Under the pieces are notes generated by a model that saw only the letters and a list, made by a program, of their open reading frames with translations, did not search any database and was not told the DNA's origin. From Anatilimnocola floriformis (GTDB taxonomy: Bacteria > Planctomycetota > Planctomycetia > Pirellulales > Pirellulaceae), in assembly GCF_024256385.1 (NCBI RefSeq), contig NZ_JAMLFW010000002.1:1550001-1614000 (forward strand): DNA of 64,000 nucleotides. The letters run 5' to 3'. Both the position numbers and the translations under genes were made by a program. Shown one piece after another: positions 34,141 through 42,649 of this stretch. The stretch's first letter is position 1. Every line of letters starts with the position of its first letter.

Positions 34141-37100
34141 ATGCACACCCGCCATTTCCTTCCCGCCGTGCTGATCCTCTTTTTCGTCTGCGCCGCTGCT
34201 GCGACGGCCGCCGACGAGGCCGCGCTCGAGCTCTTCGAAAAGAGCGTCAGGCCCGTGCTGGTCGAGACGTGCCTCGAATGCCACGGCAGCAAAAAGCAGG
34301 AAGGCTCGCTGCGACTCGACACGCGCGCCGCCGCGTTGAAGGGTGGCGACACCGGCCCCGCCTTCGTCCCCAGCGAACCAGAAAAAAGTCTGCTCATCGC
34401 AGCGCTCCGGCAAACTGGCGAAGTGCAGATGCCGCCGAATCGCAAGTTGAAAGACGAACAGATCGCGGCCTTCGAGCAATGGATCAAACTCGGCGCGCCC
34501 TGGCCGAAGACGCCGCTCGCTGCCAAGACTGACGATGCCATTCGCACGCACTGGGCGTTTCAACCATTGCGTGATCCGCCAATTCCAGAGCTCGGCGATC
34601 GCGCGTCTTTGGCCAACAAGATCGACGCCTTCATTCGGATGAAGCTCGGTGCCGCGGGACTCGTTTCAACGCCGCGAGCCGATCGCCGCACGCTCATCGT
34701 CCGTGCGACCTTCGATCTCCTCGGCCTGCCGCCGACCAGCGAAGAGGTCGAGGCGTTTGTGCGCGACGAAGATCCGCGCGCTTATGAAAAGCTCATCGAT
34801 CGGCTGCTCGAGTCGCCTCACTACGGCGAACAATGGGGCCGCCATTGGCTCGATGTCGCGCGCTATTCCGATACCAAGGGCTACGTCTATGCGCGGGAGA
34901 ATCGCACTTGGATTCATGCGTGGTCGTATCGCGATTGGGTCGTCCGTTCGCTCAATAACGACTTGCCCTACGATCGCTTTCTGCTGTTGCAAATCGCCGC
35001 CGATCAAGTGGTGACAGATCACACGGCCAGCGCTGATCGAGGCGATCTCGCCGCGATGGGTTTTCTCACACTCGGCCGGCGGTTCCTGGGCGTGACGCAC
35101 GACATCATCGACGACCGAATCGATGTGCTCACCCGCGGCACGATGGGGCTGACCGTCGCTTGTGCGCGCTGTCACGATCACAAATACGATCCGATTCCGA
35201 CGGCTGACTATTACTCGCTCTACGGCGTTTTTCAGAACTGCCTCGAACGGCAACTCTCTGTCGCCGATCCCGCCGAACGCAACGAAGCCTGGCAGGCGTA
35301 TGAGACCGAACTGAAGAAGCGCGAACAAAAGCTGGCCGATCTGCTGGCGAAAAAACGGCAAGAAGCCGGCGATCGCGTCCGAGCGCGCGTCGTCGATTAT
35401 CTGCTGGCTCAGCGCGAGTTGCAGAAGTATCCCGACGAAGGTTTTGATCAGGTCCTGGAAAAGACCGACATCATTCCCGCCTCGGTTCGCCGCTGGCAGG
35501 CCTATCTGCGCAAAGAAGAGAAGAACACGAAGTCGATCTTTGTCCCCTGGTTTGAATTCAACAAACTTCCTGCCGATGATTCGTTTGCTCAGAAGGCCGT
35601 TGAAGTGACGAAAGCAATTGCCCAGCGCGAGGACTTGAATCCAGTCGTGCGCGAGGCGTTCCAAGCGCCGGTCACTTCGCATCAAGAAGTGGCCGCGCGC
35701 TACGGTCAACTCTTGGCCGCTGCGACTGCGGAGCCACTAAAAGCCGTACTCCACGGAGAGGAAGCTCCTTGCGAAGTGCCGAACACGGCTATCGTCGACA
35801 ACGAAATGTATTTTGATCTCGGCAGCTGCACGGAGCTGTGGAAAGCGCAAGGCGAGGTCGATGCCTGGTTGATCGGGCAGCCGCTGTCGCCGCCGCAAGC
35901 GGTTATTTTGCAAGATCGGCCGCAACCGCAGCCGGCGTACATTCGCAAGCGCGGCCGAGCCACGCTCAATGCGCCCGAAGCGCCGCCACAGTTTCTCGCG
36001 ATCCTCGCTGGGCCAGATCGCAAACCGTTTCAGCACGGCAGCGGCCGTTTGGAAATGGCCCGCGCGATCATCGATCCCAAAAATCCTCTCACGCCGCGCG
36101 TGATCGTCAATCGCGTTTGGCTGCATCACTTCGGCGCCGGTCTGGTCCGTTCACCGAGCGACTTTGGAGTGCGGGCCGAATTGCCGAGCCACCCGGAGTT
36201 GCTCGATTGGCTGACGAGCCGCTTCCTTGAAGACGGTTGGAGCCTGAAGAAACTCCATCGGCGGATCATGCTAAGTGAAGCCTATCAGCAGTCGTCGCAA
36301 GGCCCCGCTGATCGCGCGGCGCTCGCCAAGGCTCAGCAGGTCGATCCCGAAAATCGCCTCCTGTGGCGGATGAATCAACGGCGACTCACTTTCGAAGAAC
36401 TGCGCGACCGCCTCTTCGCTGCAACCGGCGAACTGAAGCGCACGCTCGGCGGCAAACCGAGCGATCTCTTCACCGCGAGTTTCAAACGTCGTTCGCTCTA
36501 CGGCAACATCGATCGGCAGTTTCTGCCAGCCACGCTGCGGATTTTTGATTTCGCCAATCCCGATCTACACATCTCGCAGCGCAGCGACACCACCGTGCCG
36601 CAGCAGGCTCTCTTCTTTTTGAACGACGACATCATCCTCCGCCGCGCGAAGGCGCTGGCCACTCGCACCGCGAAAACCGATTCGCCGGAAGCTCGCGTGC
36701 AGCAGATCTTTCAAGCCGTGTATCAACGCAACGCGACGCTCGAGCAGGTCGCCGCAGCCCTCGCGCTCGTGAACGCCAAGGAAGAAGAGTCGCAGCAACC
36801 GATCTCGGCCACAGCGGCTGATTGGCAGTACGGCTATGGCGAGTTCGCCGAGGACACGAAGCAGATTAAGGCTTTCACGAAGCTGCCCCACTTCAACGGC
36901 ACGGCCTGGCAAGGTGGCAGCAACTGGCCGGATGAGAAGCTCGGTTGGGTGCAACTAACTGCCGACGGCGGTCACGCAGGCAACGACCTGCAACACGCTG
37001 CCATCCGCCGCTGGACCGCGCCGCGCGATGTGACCATCAAAATCGACTCGACCTTGAAACACGATACGAAAGCCGGCGACGGTGTGCGGGGCCGGCTGGT

Positions 37101-37386
37101 GAGCAGCCGTGGCGGCTTGTTGCACGAAGCTCACACGCACAACAAAACGGCTGATTTCAAAGTCGACACGCTCGAACTAAAAGCGGGTGACACGGTCGAT
37201 TTCGCAGTCGACATCGGCGGCACGCTGAACAACGATCAGTTCACGTGGGAAGTGCGGATCACTGCCGCCGAAAGCACTTGGCAATCGAAAGCCGATTTCG
37301 TCGGTCCGCAAGTCACGCAACTCGATCCCTGGGAACAACTGGCCCAGGTGCTGTTTTCGACGAACGAGTTTTTGTTCGTGGATTGA
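34141..37386 (+). CDS. PSCyt1/DUF1549/DUF1553 planctomycete cytochrome-type protein
   Basis: A 1081-residue exported protein (leader FLPAVLILFFVCAAAATAAD). PSCyt1 near residues 20-130 has one c-type heme site, CLECHG. DUF1549 follows (FIRMKLGAAGLVSTPRADRR, HYGEQWGRHWLDVARYSDTK, DRIDVLTRGTMGLTVACARC). DUF1553 begins near residue 650 (ARAIIDPKNPLTPRVIVNRV, WLHHFGAGLVRSPSDFG, MNQRRLTFEELRDRLFAATG). Between residues about 880 and 1060 is an extra beta-rich segment before the usual end (QVLFSTNEFLFVD). ATG 34141 is used. The reaction is unknown; such proteins may act in polysaccharide degradation or redox at the cell surface. Confidence 0.92.
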   Translation: MHTRHFLPAVLILFFVCAAAATAADEAALELFEKSVRPVLVETCLECHGSKKQEGSLRLDTRAAALKGGDTGPAFVPSEPEKSLLIAALRQTGEVQMPPNRKLKDEQIAAFEQWIKLGAPWPKTPLAAKTDDAIRTHWAFQPLRDPPIPELGDRASLANKIDAFIRMKLGAAGLVSTPRADRRTLIVRATFDLLGLPPTSEEVEAFVRDEDPRAYEKLIDRLLESPHYGEQWGRHWLDVARYSDTKGYVYARENRTWIHAWSYRDWVVRSLNNDLPYDRFLLLQIAADQVVTDHTASADRGDLAAMGFLTLGRRFLGVTHDIIDDRIDVLTRGTMGLTVACARCHDHKYDPIPTADYYSLYGVFQNCLERQLSVADPAERNEAWQAYETELKKREQKLADLLAKKRQEAGDRVRARVVDYLLAQRELQKYPDEGFDQVLEKTDIIPASVRRWQAYLRKEEKNTKSIFVPWFEFNKLPADDSFAQKAVEVTKAIAQREDLNPVVREAFQAPVTSHQEVAARYGQLLAAATAEPLKAVLHGEEAPCEVPNTAIVDNEMYFDLGSCTELWKAQGEVDAWLIGQPLSPPQAVILQDRPQPQPAYIRKRGRATLNAPEAPPQFLAILAGPDRKPFQHGSGRLEMARAIIDPKNPLTPRVIVNRVWLHHFGAGLVRSPSDFGVRAELPSHPELLDWLTSRFLEDGWSLKKLHRRIMLSEAYQQSSQGPADRAALAKAQQVDPENRLLWRMNQRRLTFEELRDRLFAATGELKRTLGGKPSDLFTASFKRRSLYGNIDRQFLPATLRIFDFANPDLHISQRSDTTVPQQALFFLNDDIILRRAKALATRTAKTDSPEARVQQIFQAVYQRNATLEQVAAALALVNAKEEESQQPISATAADWQYGYGEFAEDTKQIKAFTKLPHFNGTAWQGGSNWPDEKLGWVQLTADGGHAGNDLQHAAIRRWTAPRDVTIKIDSTLKHDTKAGDGVRGRLVSSRGGLLHEAHTHNKTADFKVDTLELKAGDTVDFAVDIGGTLNNDQFTWEVRITAAESTWQSKADFVGPQVTQLDPWEQLAQVLFSTNEFLFVD

Positions 37387-37390
37387 CGAA

Positions 37391-37488
37391 GGGAGGGCGA
37401 GGCTCCCGCCGAGCCGCTACGGTGGACGTTCAATGGCTGCTGGCGACTGCTTTCAACCGGCGCGGCTCGGCGGGAGCCTCGCCCTCCC
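37391..37488. repeat. Dispersed repeat R2, third copy
   Basis: A 98-bp copy with the perfect GGGAGGGCGAGGCTCC / GGAGCCTCGCCCTCCC ends of R2 but a more diverged core. It lies three bases before the acpS stop and just after the PSCyt stop, and could serve as a bidirectional end-of-transcript hairpin. Confidence 0.9.
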
Positions 37489-37491
37489 GAA

Positions 37492-37905
37492 CTAATCTCG
37501 CAGCCCCATCACGCCGGTATCGCCACTTCCCATCGCGAGGGCATAAGCGGTCGCATGGGTCCGGCAATGACTAATGCTGATGAGAATTTGCGAGATGCCC
37601 TGCTGGGCACAAATCTCTCTCGCTCCGCCGCCGAGGAGCACGCGGGGCTTGCCGCCGAAGTCGTTGCGGACTTCCATGTCGGCCCACGCAATGCCGCGGG
37701 TCCAACCCGTACCGAGCGCTTTGAGAATGGCTTCCTTGGCAGCAAAGCGGCCGGCGTAATGCTGCGTCGCGGCGCGGCGGGCGCTGCAATACTCGATCTC
37801 GTGCGGAGTATAGACGCGGTTGAGAAACAGCTCGCCATGCCGTTCGATCATCTGCGCAATCCGCAGACACTCGATGATATCCGTACCAATGCCGACGACG
37901 TTCAT
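37492..37905 (-). CDS. acpS: Holo-[acyl-carrier-protein] synthase
   Basis: A 137-residue phosphopantetheinyl transferase that moves 4'-phosphopantetheine from CoA to ACP. NVVGIGTDIIECLRIAQMIE carries the metal-binding Asp, GRFAAKEAILKALGTGW the catalytic Glu-Ala block and ISISHCRTHATAYALAM the third motif. Length and order are normal. ATG 37905 is used rather than 37956, because the extra part reads into the inverted repeat. Upstream of it on the same strand lies the GroES-like gene. Confidence 0.93.
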   Translation of the reverse strand: MNVVGIGTDIIECLRIAQMIERHGELFLNRVYTPHEIEYCSARRAATQHYAGRFAAKEAILKALGTGWTRGIAWADMEVRNDFGGKPRVLLGGGAREICAQQGISQILISISHCRTHATAYALAMGSGDTGVMGLRD

Positions 37906-37923
37906 GGGGGCTCCGCTACGATA

Positions 37924-38011
37924 GTTTTGAGTTCTGAGTTTTGAGTTCTGAGACAAGAATCTCGATGGAGATGCTCTCTTGTCTCAGAACTCAAAACTCC
38001 GAACTCAGAAC
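37924..38011. repeat. Long inverted repeat between groES-like gene and acpS
   Basis: GTTTTGAGTTCTGAG at the left continues to CTGAGACAAGA, and the complement starts at TCTTGTCTCAG and runs through CTCAAAACTCC to GAACTCAGAAC. Each arm is about 30 bases and largely paired, separated by about 20 bases. It lies inside the 110-base gap between the two genes, so it could be a transcript-processing hairpin or a transposed palindrome. Confidence 0.8.
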
Positions 38012-38015
38012 TTCT

Positions 38016-38351
38016 CTACTCTTCGCTCTTCTCTTCCGGCGTGCCGCGGCGAAAAACGGCGACAACGTCGTCGACCGGAATCACGAACAGTTGGTTGTCG
38101 GATTCGAAGTCGACGGGAATCGCGTTTTTCGGATGAAACAGAATCTTGTCGTATTGCCGCAGCGGCGTGTCTTCGTCGTTTTCGATTTGCGCCGAGATGG
38201 CTACGATGCGGCCGGTGATGGTCGGGATTTCCGACGCATCGGGCAGGGCGATGCCACCCTTGGTTTGCCGCTTCGGTTCGTCCTTGCGCACGAGCACGCG
38301 GGCGCCGATCGGTTCGACATATTCCAAGCCGCGAGACTTTGCTTTCACCAT
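38016..38351 (-). CDS. GroES-like co-chaperonin, orphan
   Basis: A 111-residue Cpn10-fold protein: LEYVEPIGARVLVRKDEPKR is the usual GroES opening, QTKGGIALPD the mobile loop that docks on GroEL (GGIxL retained), and DKILFHPKNAIPVDFESDNQ followed by VDDVVAVF the rest of the barrel. The C-terminal tail is acidic. No groEL gene lies beside it, which is unusual for groES but common for extra copies in planctomycetes, so it is probably a second GroES. Confidence 0.78.
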   Translation of the reverse strand: MVKAKSRGLEYVEPIGARVLVRKDEPKRQTKGGIALPDASEIPTITGRIVAISAQIENDEDTPLRQYDKILFHPKNAIPVDFESDNQLFVIPVDDVVAVFRRGTPEEKSEE

Positions 38352-38473
38352 GTGAGCTTGAGCTAAGTTGACGATCCCGCGAGCGGATCGTAAGACAGCA
38401 GGTAAGAAACAACGTTACTGCTTCAACCTTAACCCGCACGGCGAACAGAGTCGAGGGGCTTCAGCTGATCTCT

Positions 38474-39034
38474 ATGGGCGACGTCATCACACAACGGCCG
38501 GTGCTGCTGATCGCAGCCGTTTTCAGCCGGCACCCGGCGGCACTGGATTGGACCCGCGAACGGTTCGCCGCCGTTTGGGGGCCGGTCGCCCTGGCCAGCG
38601 ATTGCTTTGAGCATCGCGAAACGACCTACTATGAAAAGTCGATGGGCCCCGACCTGCAGAAGATGTTTCTCGCCGGCGAGCGACTGGTCGATCCAGGACA
38701 ACTCCCCGAGCTGAAGCTCGCGGCCAACCACTGGGAAGAAGAGTACCGCGCGGCAAACAACCACGCCGAAGCTCGGCCGCTCAATATCGATCCGGGCTAC
38801 CTCACCGAAGCCAAGCTGGTATTGGCTTCGACGAAGGACCGAGATCATCGCCTCTATTTATCGCAAGGAATCTTTGCCGAAGTGACGCTGCACTTTGCTC
38901 GCGGCGGCTGGCAGACTCGGCAGTGGACCTATCCCGATTATCAGCGGGCCGATTACCACGAGTTCTTCACGCGCTGCCGCGAATATTTGCGGCAGCGTTA
39001 TCGGGAACAGTTTTCTGGCCCGGCAGGGGGTTAA
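38474..39034 (+). CDS. DUF4416 family protein
   Basis: A 186-residue soluble protein with the DUF4416 signature blocks: VLLIAAVFSRHPAALDWTRE, TTYYEKSMGPDLQKMFLAGE, then RPLNIDPGYLTEAKLVLAST and YPDYQRADYHEFFTRCREYL. The family has no assigned function. The stop overlaps the stop of the convergent fliS gene by four bases (39031-39034), so each gene's end lies in the other's. Confidence 0.85.
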   Translation: MGDVITQRPVLLIAAVFSRHPAALDWTRERFAAVWGPVALASDCFEHRETTYYEKSMGPDLQKMFLAGERLVDPGQLPELKLAANHWEEEYRAANNHAEARPLNIDPGYLTEAKLVLASTKDRDHRLYLSQGIFAEVTLHFARGGWQTRQWTYPDYQRADYHEFFTRCREYLRQRYREQFSGPAGG

Positions 39035-39546
39035 ACCTCGAGCGAAAAACCGCTGCTCGCGCCCGTGCTCGGAAAATTGACCTGCGGCGGCGAGTAGCCA
39101 GCCGAGAAGCTGGCTTCGACGCGGCGGGGTGCAAGGATCTCGGATGCCTGCGAATATTCGCTGGCGACGGGCTGAGGCGCTTCGGGCATTTGCTGACAGA
39201 GTTCCTGCCAGGTCTGGCGGTCTTCTTGCAGCACGCGAATGACACCGGCGATGCGCTGCGCGTCGGCGTCCATCTCGGCGGCATGCAGCTCGAGCGCAAG
39301 AAAGGCATAGATGTCGATGACCTGCCGAGTGATCGGCGTGCCGTCTTCGCGCACGCTGCCGAGCAATTCCGCCACGACCGCTTGGCTACGCATCAGTGCC
39401 GACAAACCATCCTCGCCGCGGCCTTCTTCCCAGGCATTGATGGCTTGCTGAGCGAAGCGGATCGCGCCTTCGATCAGCATCAGCCGGAGCTTCTGCGGAG
39501 TCGCCGTGGTGATTTGCGTTTCGAGGTAGGTGTTGCGGTAATCCAT
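39031..39546 (-). CDS. fliS: Flagellar filament chaperone FliS
   Basis: A 171-residue helical-bundle chaperone that holds flagellin in the cytoplasm until export. The family N-terminus DYRNTYLETQITTATPQKLR and LMLIEGAIRFAQQAINAWEE are clear, with a conserved interior Gly-Asp loop. The C-terminal 50 residues beyond the bundle (Pro/Ser/Ala-rich) are longer than usual. It starts 35 bases after the fliD stop, so the two are probably one operon. Confidence 0.85.
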   Translation of the reverse strand: MDYRNTYLETQITTATPQKLRLMLIEGAIRFAQQAINAWEEGRGEDGLSALMRSQAVVAELLGSVREDGTPITRQVIDIYAFLALELHAAEMDADAQRIAGVIRVLQEDRQTWQELCQQMPEAPQPVASEYSQASEILAPRRVEASFSAGYSPPQVNFPSTGASSGFSLEV

Positions 39547-39581
39547 TGCCTTTACCTTGGGCCCGGAAGCGAAGGGAGAAA

Positions 39582-42317
39582 TTAACTCGAAGTACCGTCG
39601 GGGTTGATGTACTTGATCGAGTCGATGGCGGACGCACTACTCTTGATTTTGCTGATCGCGGTTTCCATCGCGTAAAACTGATTGGTCAGTCGTTCGCGCT
39701 GCTTGTCGAGCATGGTAGTGAGAAAATCGATGCGCGTTGTCGAGTCTTCCAGCTGCTGCTGCAGCACCTTGGCGCGATTGACCAACGTGGAATTATCTCG
39801 GCCGACGAGTCGCTCGAGCGTGTCGTCGACTTTCTTCGCAAAACCGCTGGTCGCGTCGGTGAAGAAGCTGGTCAGGCCGTCGGGGTCGCTCTGATAACGA
39901 GCCTGCAACCGACTTTTGTCGAACGTCATCTTGCCGGAATCATCAAGGCTGATTCCAAGCTCGCTGAACGAACGAACGGAGCCCGTGGTGAAGTAACGTT
40001 GCGTCACCGCGCGGCTCAGGTCAGAGTCGAGGCGAACCACATCGGAACTGCCGAACAACGTCCCTTTGGTGTCGTCTGAGGTGTTGTAGAACGTGTACGA
40101 GGTCATCTTGTCGCGCAGCTTGTTGTACTGATCGACAAACAACTGCACGGCGGACTCGACATCGGTGGAACTGGCCGCGACCGAAACATTGATGGTGTCG
40201 GTCGACGCGCCGGTGATCGAGATATCGAGGCCTTCGACCACATTGGTGAACTTGTTGCTGGTCGAAGAGACCAGCCGGCCATTAGCGCCGCCGACGCTCA
40301 CCAGTGCGTCTTGGGCAGCGGTTAGCGTTTGGAACTTGAGCCCCACGCCGTTGCCGTCGACGAGCAAATCACCTGCGCGACCGGCAATGCCGCTGACCAG
40401 CGACAAGTGATTTCGGAGCGTGCCCGCGCCATCGGTGACGATGCTGGCGGTGACATTCGCGCCCAACGCGTTGAGCTTGGTGACCAGATCGGTCAGCGTA
40501 TCGTCGGCATCGAGCGTCACATTAAAAGCCGTCGAACCGCCGATGACTTGCGCCGGATTGCCGCCGACCGTGGTATCGGTCGCCGTGGTGGTCAGCCGCA
40601 AATCGGCTGCTGTTTTGCCGCCGCCGACGTCGGTGACCGTCAGTCGCTGCGAGCCGCCGCCGGTGTCGACCAGCGCGATGCCATCACCCGTGTCATTGAT
40701 TTTGGCCGTTACGCCGAGAGCCAGATTGTTGATGGCACTGATCACGTCGCCGATCGTCTTCGGCTGCAACGTGGTGAAATTGATCGCACCTTCGCGGCCG
40801 TTCGAATCCTTGATCAGGAAGGAACCGGTGCGCACGCCCTGGCCCGCGTTGTAGTCGCTGAGCGAAGTGTTTTCGCTGACGATTTGCCGCGACAACGTAC
40901 CGCCGCGGATCGTATCGGTCGAAACACTGCCGACGATGCCGAGCTTGGTGGCCGTGTTGTTCGCGTCGCCGTCGGCGACAATCAGGTTGCTCGTGGAGGT
41001 GTTCGTCGTGTCGACAATCTGCAAACCATTGCGAGCCGAATTGATCTCGGCGCGCAGACCGAGACCGGCGCCGTTGATGGCCTTGGTCACATCGTCGAGC
41101 GTTTCGGCCCCGGAGAGATCGATCGAAGCTGTCGCGCCGCTGCGGTCAGTCAGATTGATCGTGCCGAGAGTTCCCAGGCCTTGGCCGCCATTCAATGTCC
41201 GCAGCAACGGCGATTGCAAACCGCCGCGAAGCCGGCCGCTGTTGAGCGTGCCGCCCGTGGCGGTTCCGGTCAACCCGAGGTCCTCGGCGAGCGAACCACC
41301 CGAAGTGCTCGAAACGGCAAACGTGCCACCGGTGTCCGTCGTCAGATCGGTCAGCACAATCCGATCGCCATCGGCCGAGATCTCGGCGCGCAACTTCGTA
41401 GGATCGGCTTCGTTGATCGTATTGATCAAGTCGCCCAGTGTTTTCTCGGTGCGCGGCGGCGAGACGCGATTGAAATCGACCGACAGCGAAGTTCCATCGC
41501 GGAGCGTCACGTTGAGATCGCTCACGCCCGTGCGAATACTCAGGCCGTTGCCATCGTTGAGCTGCGACAACGCCAGATCGGATTGCAACTTCAGCACGTC
41601 GTTGCCAGTGGCAGAGTTCGCCGCGACGTTGATTCCCGACAGCCCCAAATCAGCGGCGGTGCTGCCGCCCGATACTTCCTGCACTCGCAAATTGCCCGAG
41701 CCACCCGAGCGATCGGTAATTTTCAGCCGATCGCCTTCGACGCTGGCCGTGATGTCGGCGGTGTCGGTTGAATTGATCGCATTGACCACGTCATCGATCG
41801 TCTGCGCATAACGCAAGTCGATTGTCGCCGCGCCGCCATTGCGATCGATGATGCGAATCTTGCCGCGAGTCACGCCCGCGCCGCCATTGAGTTCATCGAG
41901 CGAAACCGGCGAAGTGATCGCGCCGCCAAAGCGGAACGAAAATGTTCCCACGCCCAGCGGAGCATCTTTCGAAGCCACGCCGGAGCTCAGCACTTGAGCG
42001 TTTTGAGCCTGACGAACGGCAGTGAATTGATAAGTGCCAGGAGCAACGCCGCTGGTGGCGGTCGCTGTGAGCAACGTCGAGCTGCTAGTAACGGCCCGTT
42101 TCGTAAAGAGCGAGGTTGTGGCGAGACGTTTGACGGCGAATTGCACGCCCAGGGTCGATGCCGTCAGATCGGTGATGGCAGCTTGCTGCGTTCCGAGGGC
42201 AGCTTTGCGCGCAGTGGCGGTTGTCTTCGGCTGGGAGGCAAGCTCCATCAGCTTATTAACCGTGTCTTCGATATTGATGCCGGTCGAGAGACCGATGCTC
42301 GAAGTGATCCGACCCAT
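39582..42317 (-). CDS. fliD: Flagellar cap protein FliD, expanded
   Basis: A 911-residue HAP2 protein that caps the filament and helps flagellin assemble. The N-terminal FliD domain is present (GINIEDTVNKLMELASQPKT) and the C-terminal D0/D1 coiled coil (LQQQLEDSTTRIDFLTTMLD). Between them are at least four tandem repeats of about 90-110 residues of the flagellin-IN type: for example LNGGAGVTRGKIRIIDRNGG, then DGNGLSIRTGVSDLNVTLRD, LNGGQGLGTLGTINLTDRSG and YNAGQGVRTGSFLIKDSNGR. Typical FliD is about half this length. A sigma-54-like promoter lies about 75 bases upstream. First gene of a fliD-fliS unit; separate from flagellin, which has its own terminator. Confidence 0.92.
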   Translation of the reverse strand: MGRITSSIGLSTGINIEDTVNKLMELASQPKTTATARKAALGTQQAAITDLTASTLGVQFAVKRLATTSLFTKRAVTSSSTLLTATATSGVAPGTYQFTAVRQAQNAQVLSSGVASKDAPLGVGTFSFRFGGAITSPVSLDELNGGAGVTRGKIRIIDRNGGAATIDLRYAQTIDDVVNAINSTDTADITASVEGDRLKITDRSGGSGNLRVQEVSGGSTAADLGLSGINVAANSATGNDVLKLQSDLALSQLNDGNGLSIRTGVSDLNVTLRDGTSLSVDFNRVSPPRTEKTLGDLINTINEADPTKLRAEISADGDRIVLTDLTTDTGGTFAVSSTSGGSLAEDLGLTGTATGGTLNSGRLRGGLQSPLLRTLNGGQGLGTLGTINLTDRSGATASIDLSGAETLDDVTKAINGAGLGLRAEINSARNGLQIVDTTNTSTSNLIVADGDANNTATKLGIVGSVSTDTIRGGTLSRQIVSENTSLSDYNAGQGVRTGSFLIKDSNGREGAINFTTLQPKTIGDVISAINNLALGVTAKINDTGDGIALVDTGGGSQRLTVTDVGGGKTAADLRLTTTATDTTVGGNPAQVIGGSTAFNVTLDADDTLTDLVTKLNALGANVTASIVTDGAGTLRNHLSLVSGIAGRAGDLLVDGNGVGLKFQTLTAAQDALVSVGGANGRLVSSTSNKFTNVVEGLDISITGASTDTINVSVAASSTDVESAVQLFVDQYNKLRDKMTSYTFYNTSDDTKGTLFGSSDVVRLDSDLSRAVTQRYFTTGSVRSFSELGISLDDSGKMTFDKSRLQARYQSDPDGLTSFFTDATSGFAKKVDDTLERLVGRDNSTLVNRAKVLQQQLEDSTTRIDFLTTMLDKQRERLTNQFYAMETAISKIKSSASAIDSIKYINPDGTSS

Positions 42318-42393
42318 ACATCTACTTTGCTAGCGGTTACCGGTGCGCATACCCTCTTCTCATTGCATCGGCTATCGGACTAATCGGAACAAA

Positions 42394-42408
42394 GCAAAAA
42401 GTTTGCCC
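42394..42408 (-). promoter_or_regulatory. Sigma-54-like promoter before fliD
   Basis: Read on the minus strand, 42408 to 42394 gives GGGCAAACTTTTTGC, with GG and GC ten bases apart and the TTGC of the -12 element. Transcription would start near 42382, about 65 bases before the fliD ATG. The -24 box differs from TGGCACG at three positions. Confidence 0.5.
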
Positions 42409-42482
42409 CGGCGGTGAATACACTGCGTACTGGCAGCAACTGCGACTTAGTGACAGCAAACCTGCGCAACCGTAGTTACTTC

Positions 42483-42566
42483 CTGCGTACTCGCAGCAAT
42501 AACCTGCGTACTCGCAGCAATAACCTGCGTACTCGCAGCAATAACCTGCGTACTCGCAGCAATAAC
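42483..42566. repeat. Four tandem 21-bp units, each a small hairpin
   Basis: Four exact copies of a 21-base unit beginning CTGCGTACTCGCAG and ending CAATAAC, followed by a partial copy at 42567. CTGCG and CGCAG in each unit pair around TACT. Degenerate relatives continue upstream (from about 42420). The block lies between the flagellin terminator and the fliD promoter. Confidence 0.9.
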
Positions 42567-42573
42567 CTGCGCA

Positions 42574-42616
42574 GAAAAACAGCCGCCAGCGAGAGATTTC
42601 CTCAAGCCGGCGGCTG
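42574..42616 (-). terminator. Intrinsic terminator of the flagellin gene
   Basis: On the minus strand CAGCCGCC (42616-42609) pairs with GGCGGCTG (42587-42580), followed by TTTTT (42579-42575). It lies about 35 bases after the flagellin stop, so flagellin is transcribed separately from fliD. Confidence 0.8.
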
Positions 42617-42649
42617 CGAGTTTTAATCAGTGATCGCGATCAGCGGGGA

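Noticed and set aside
40329-41811. Two long plus-strand open frames opposite fliD
   Set aside because: fliD has intact N- and C-terminal domains on the minus strand; the antisense frames show no protein family pattern.
42483-42566. Possible CRISPR array
   Set aside because: The four units are directly adjacent with no variable spacers and no cas genes are near.
42414-42626. 70-codon open frame through the tandem 21-bp units (repeating NNLRTRS)
   Set aside because: It stays open only because the unit is 21 bases, a multiple of three; no ribosome site or homology, and it overlaps the flagellin terminator.
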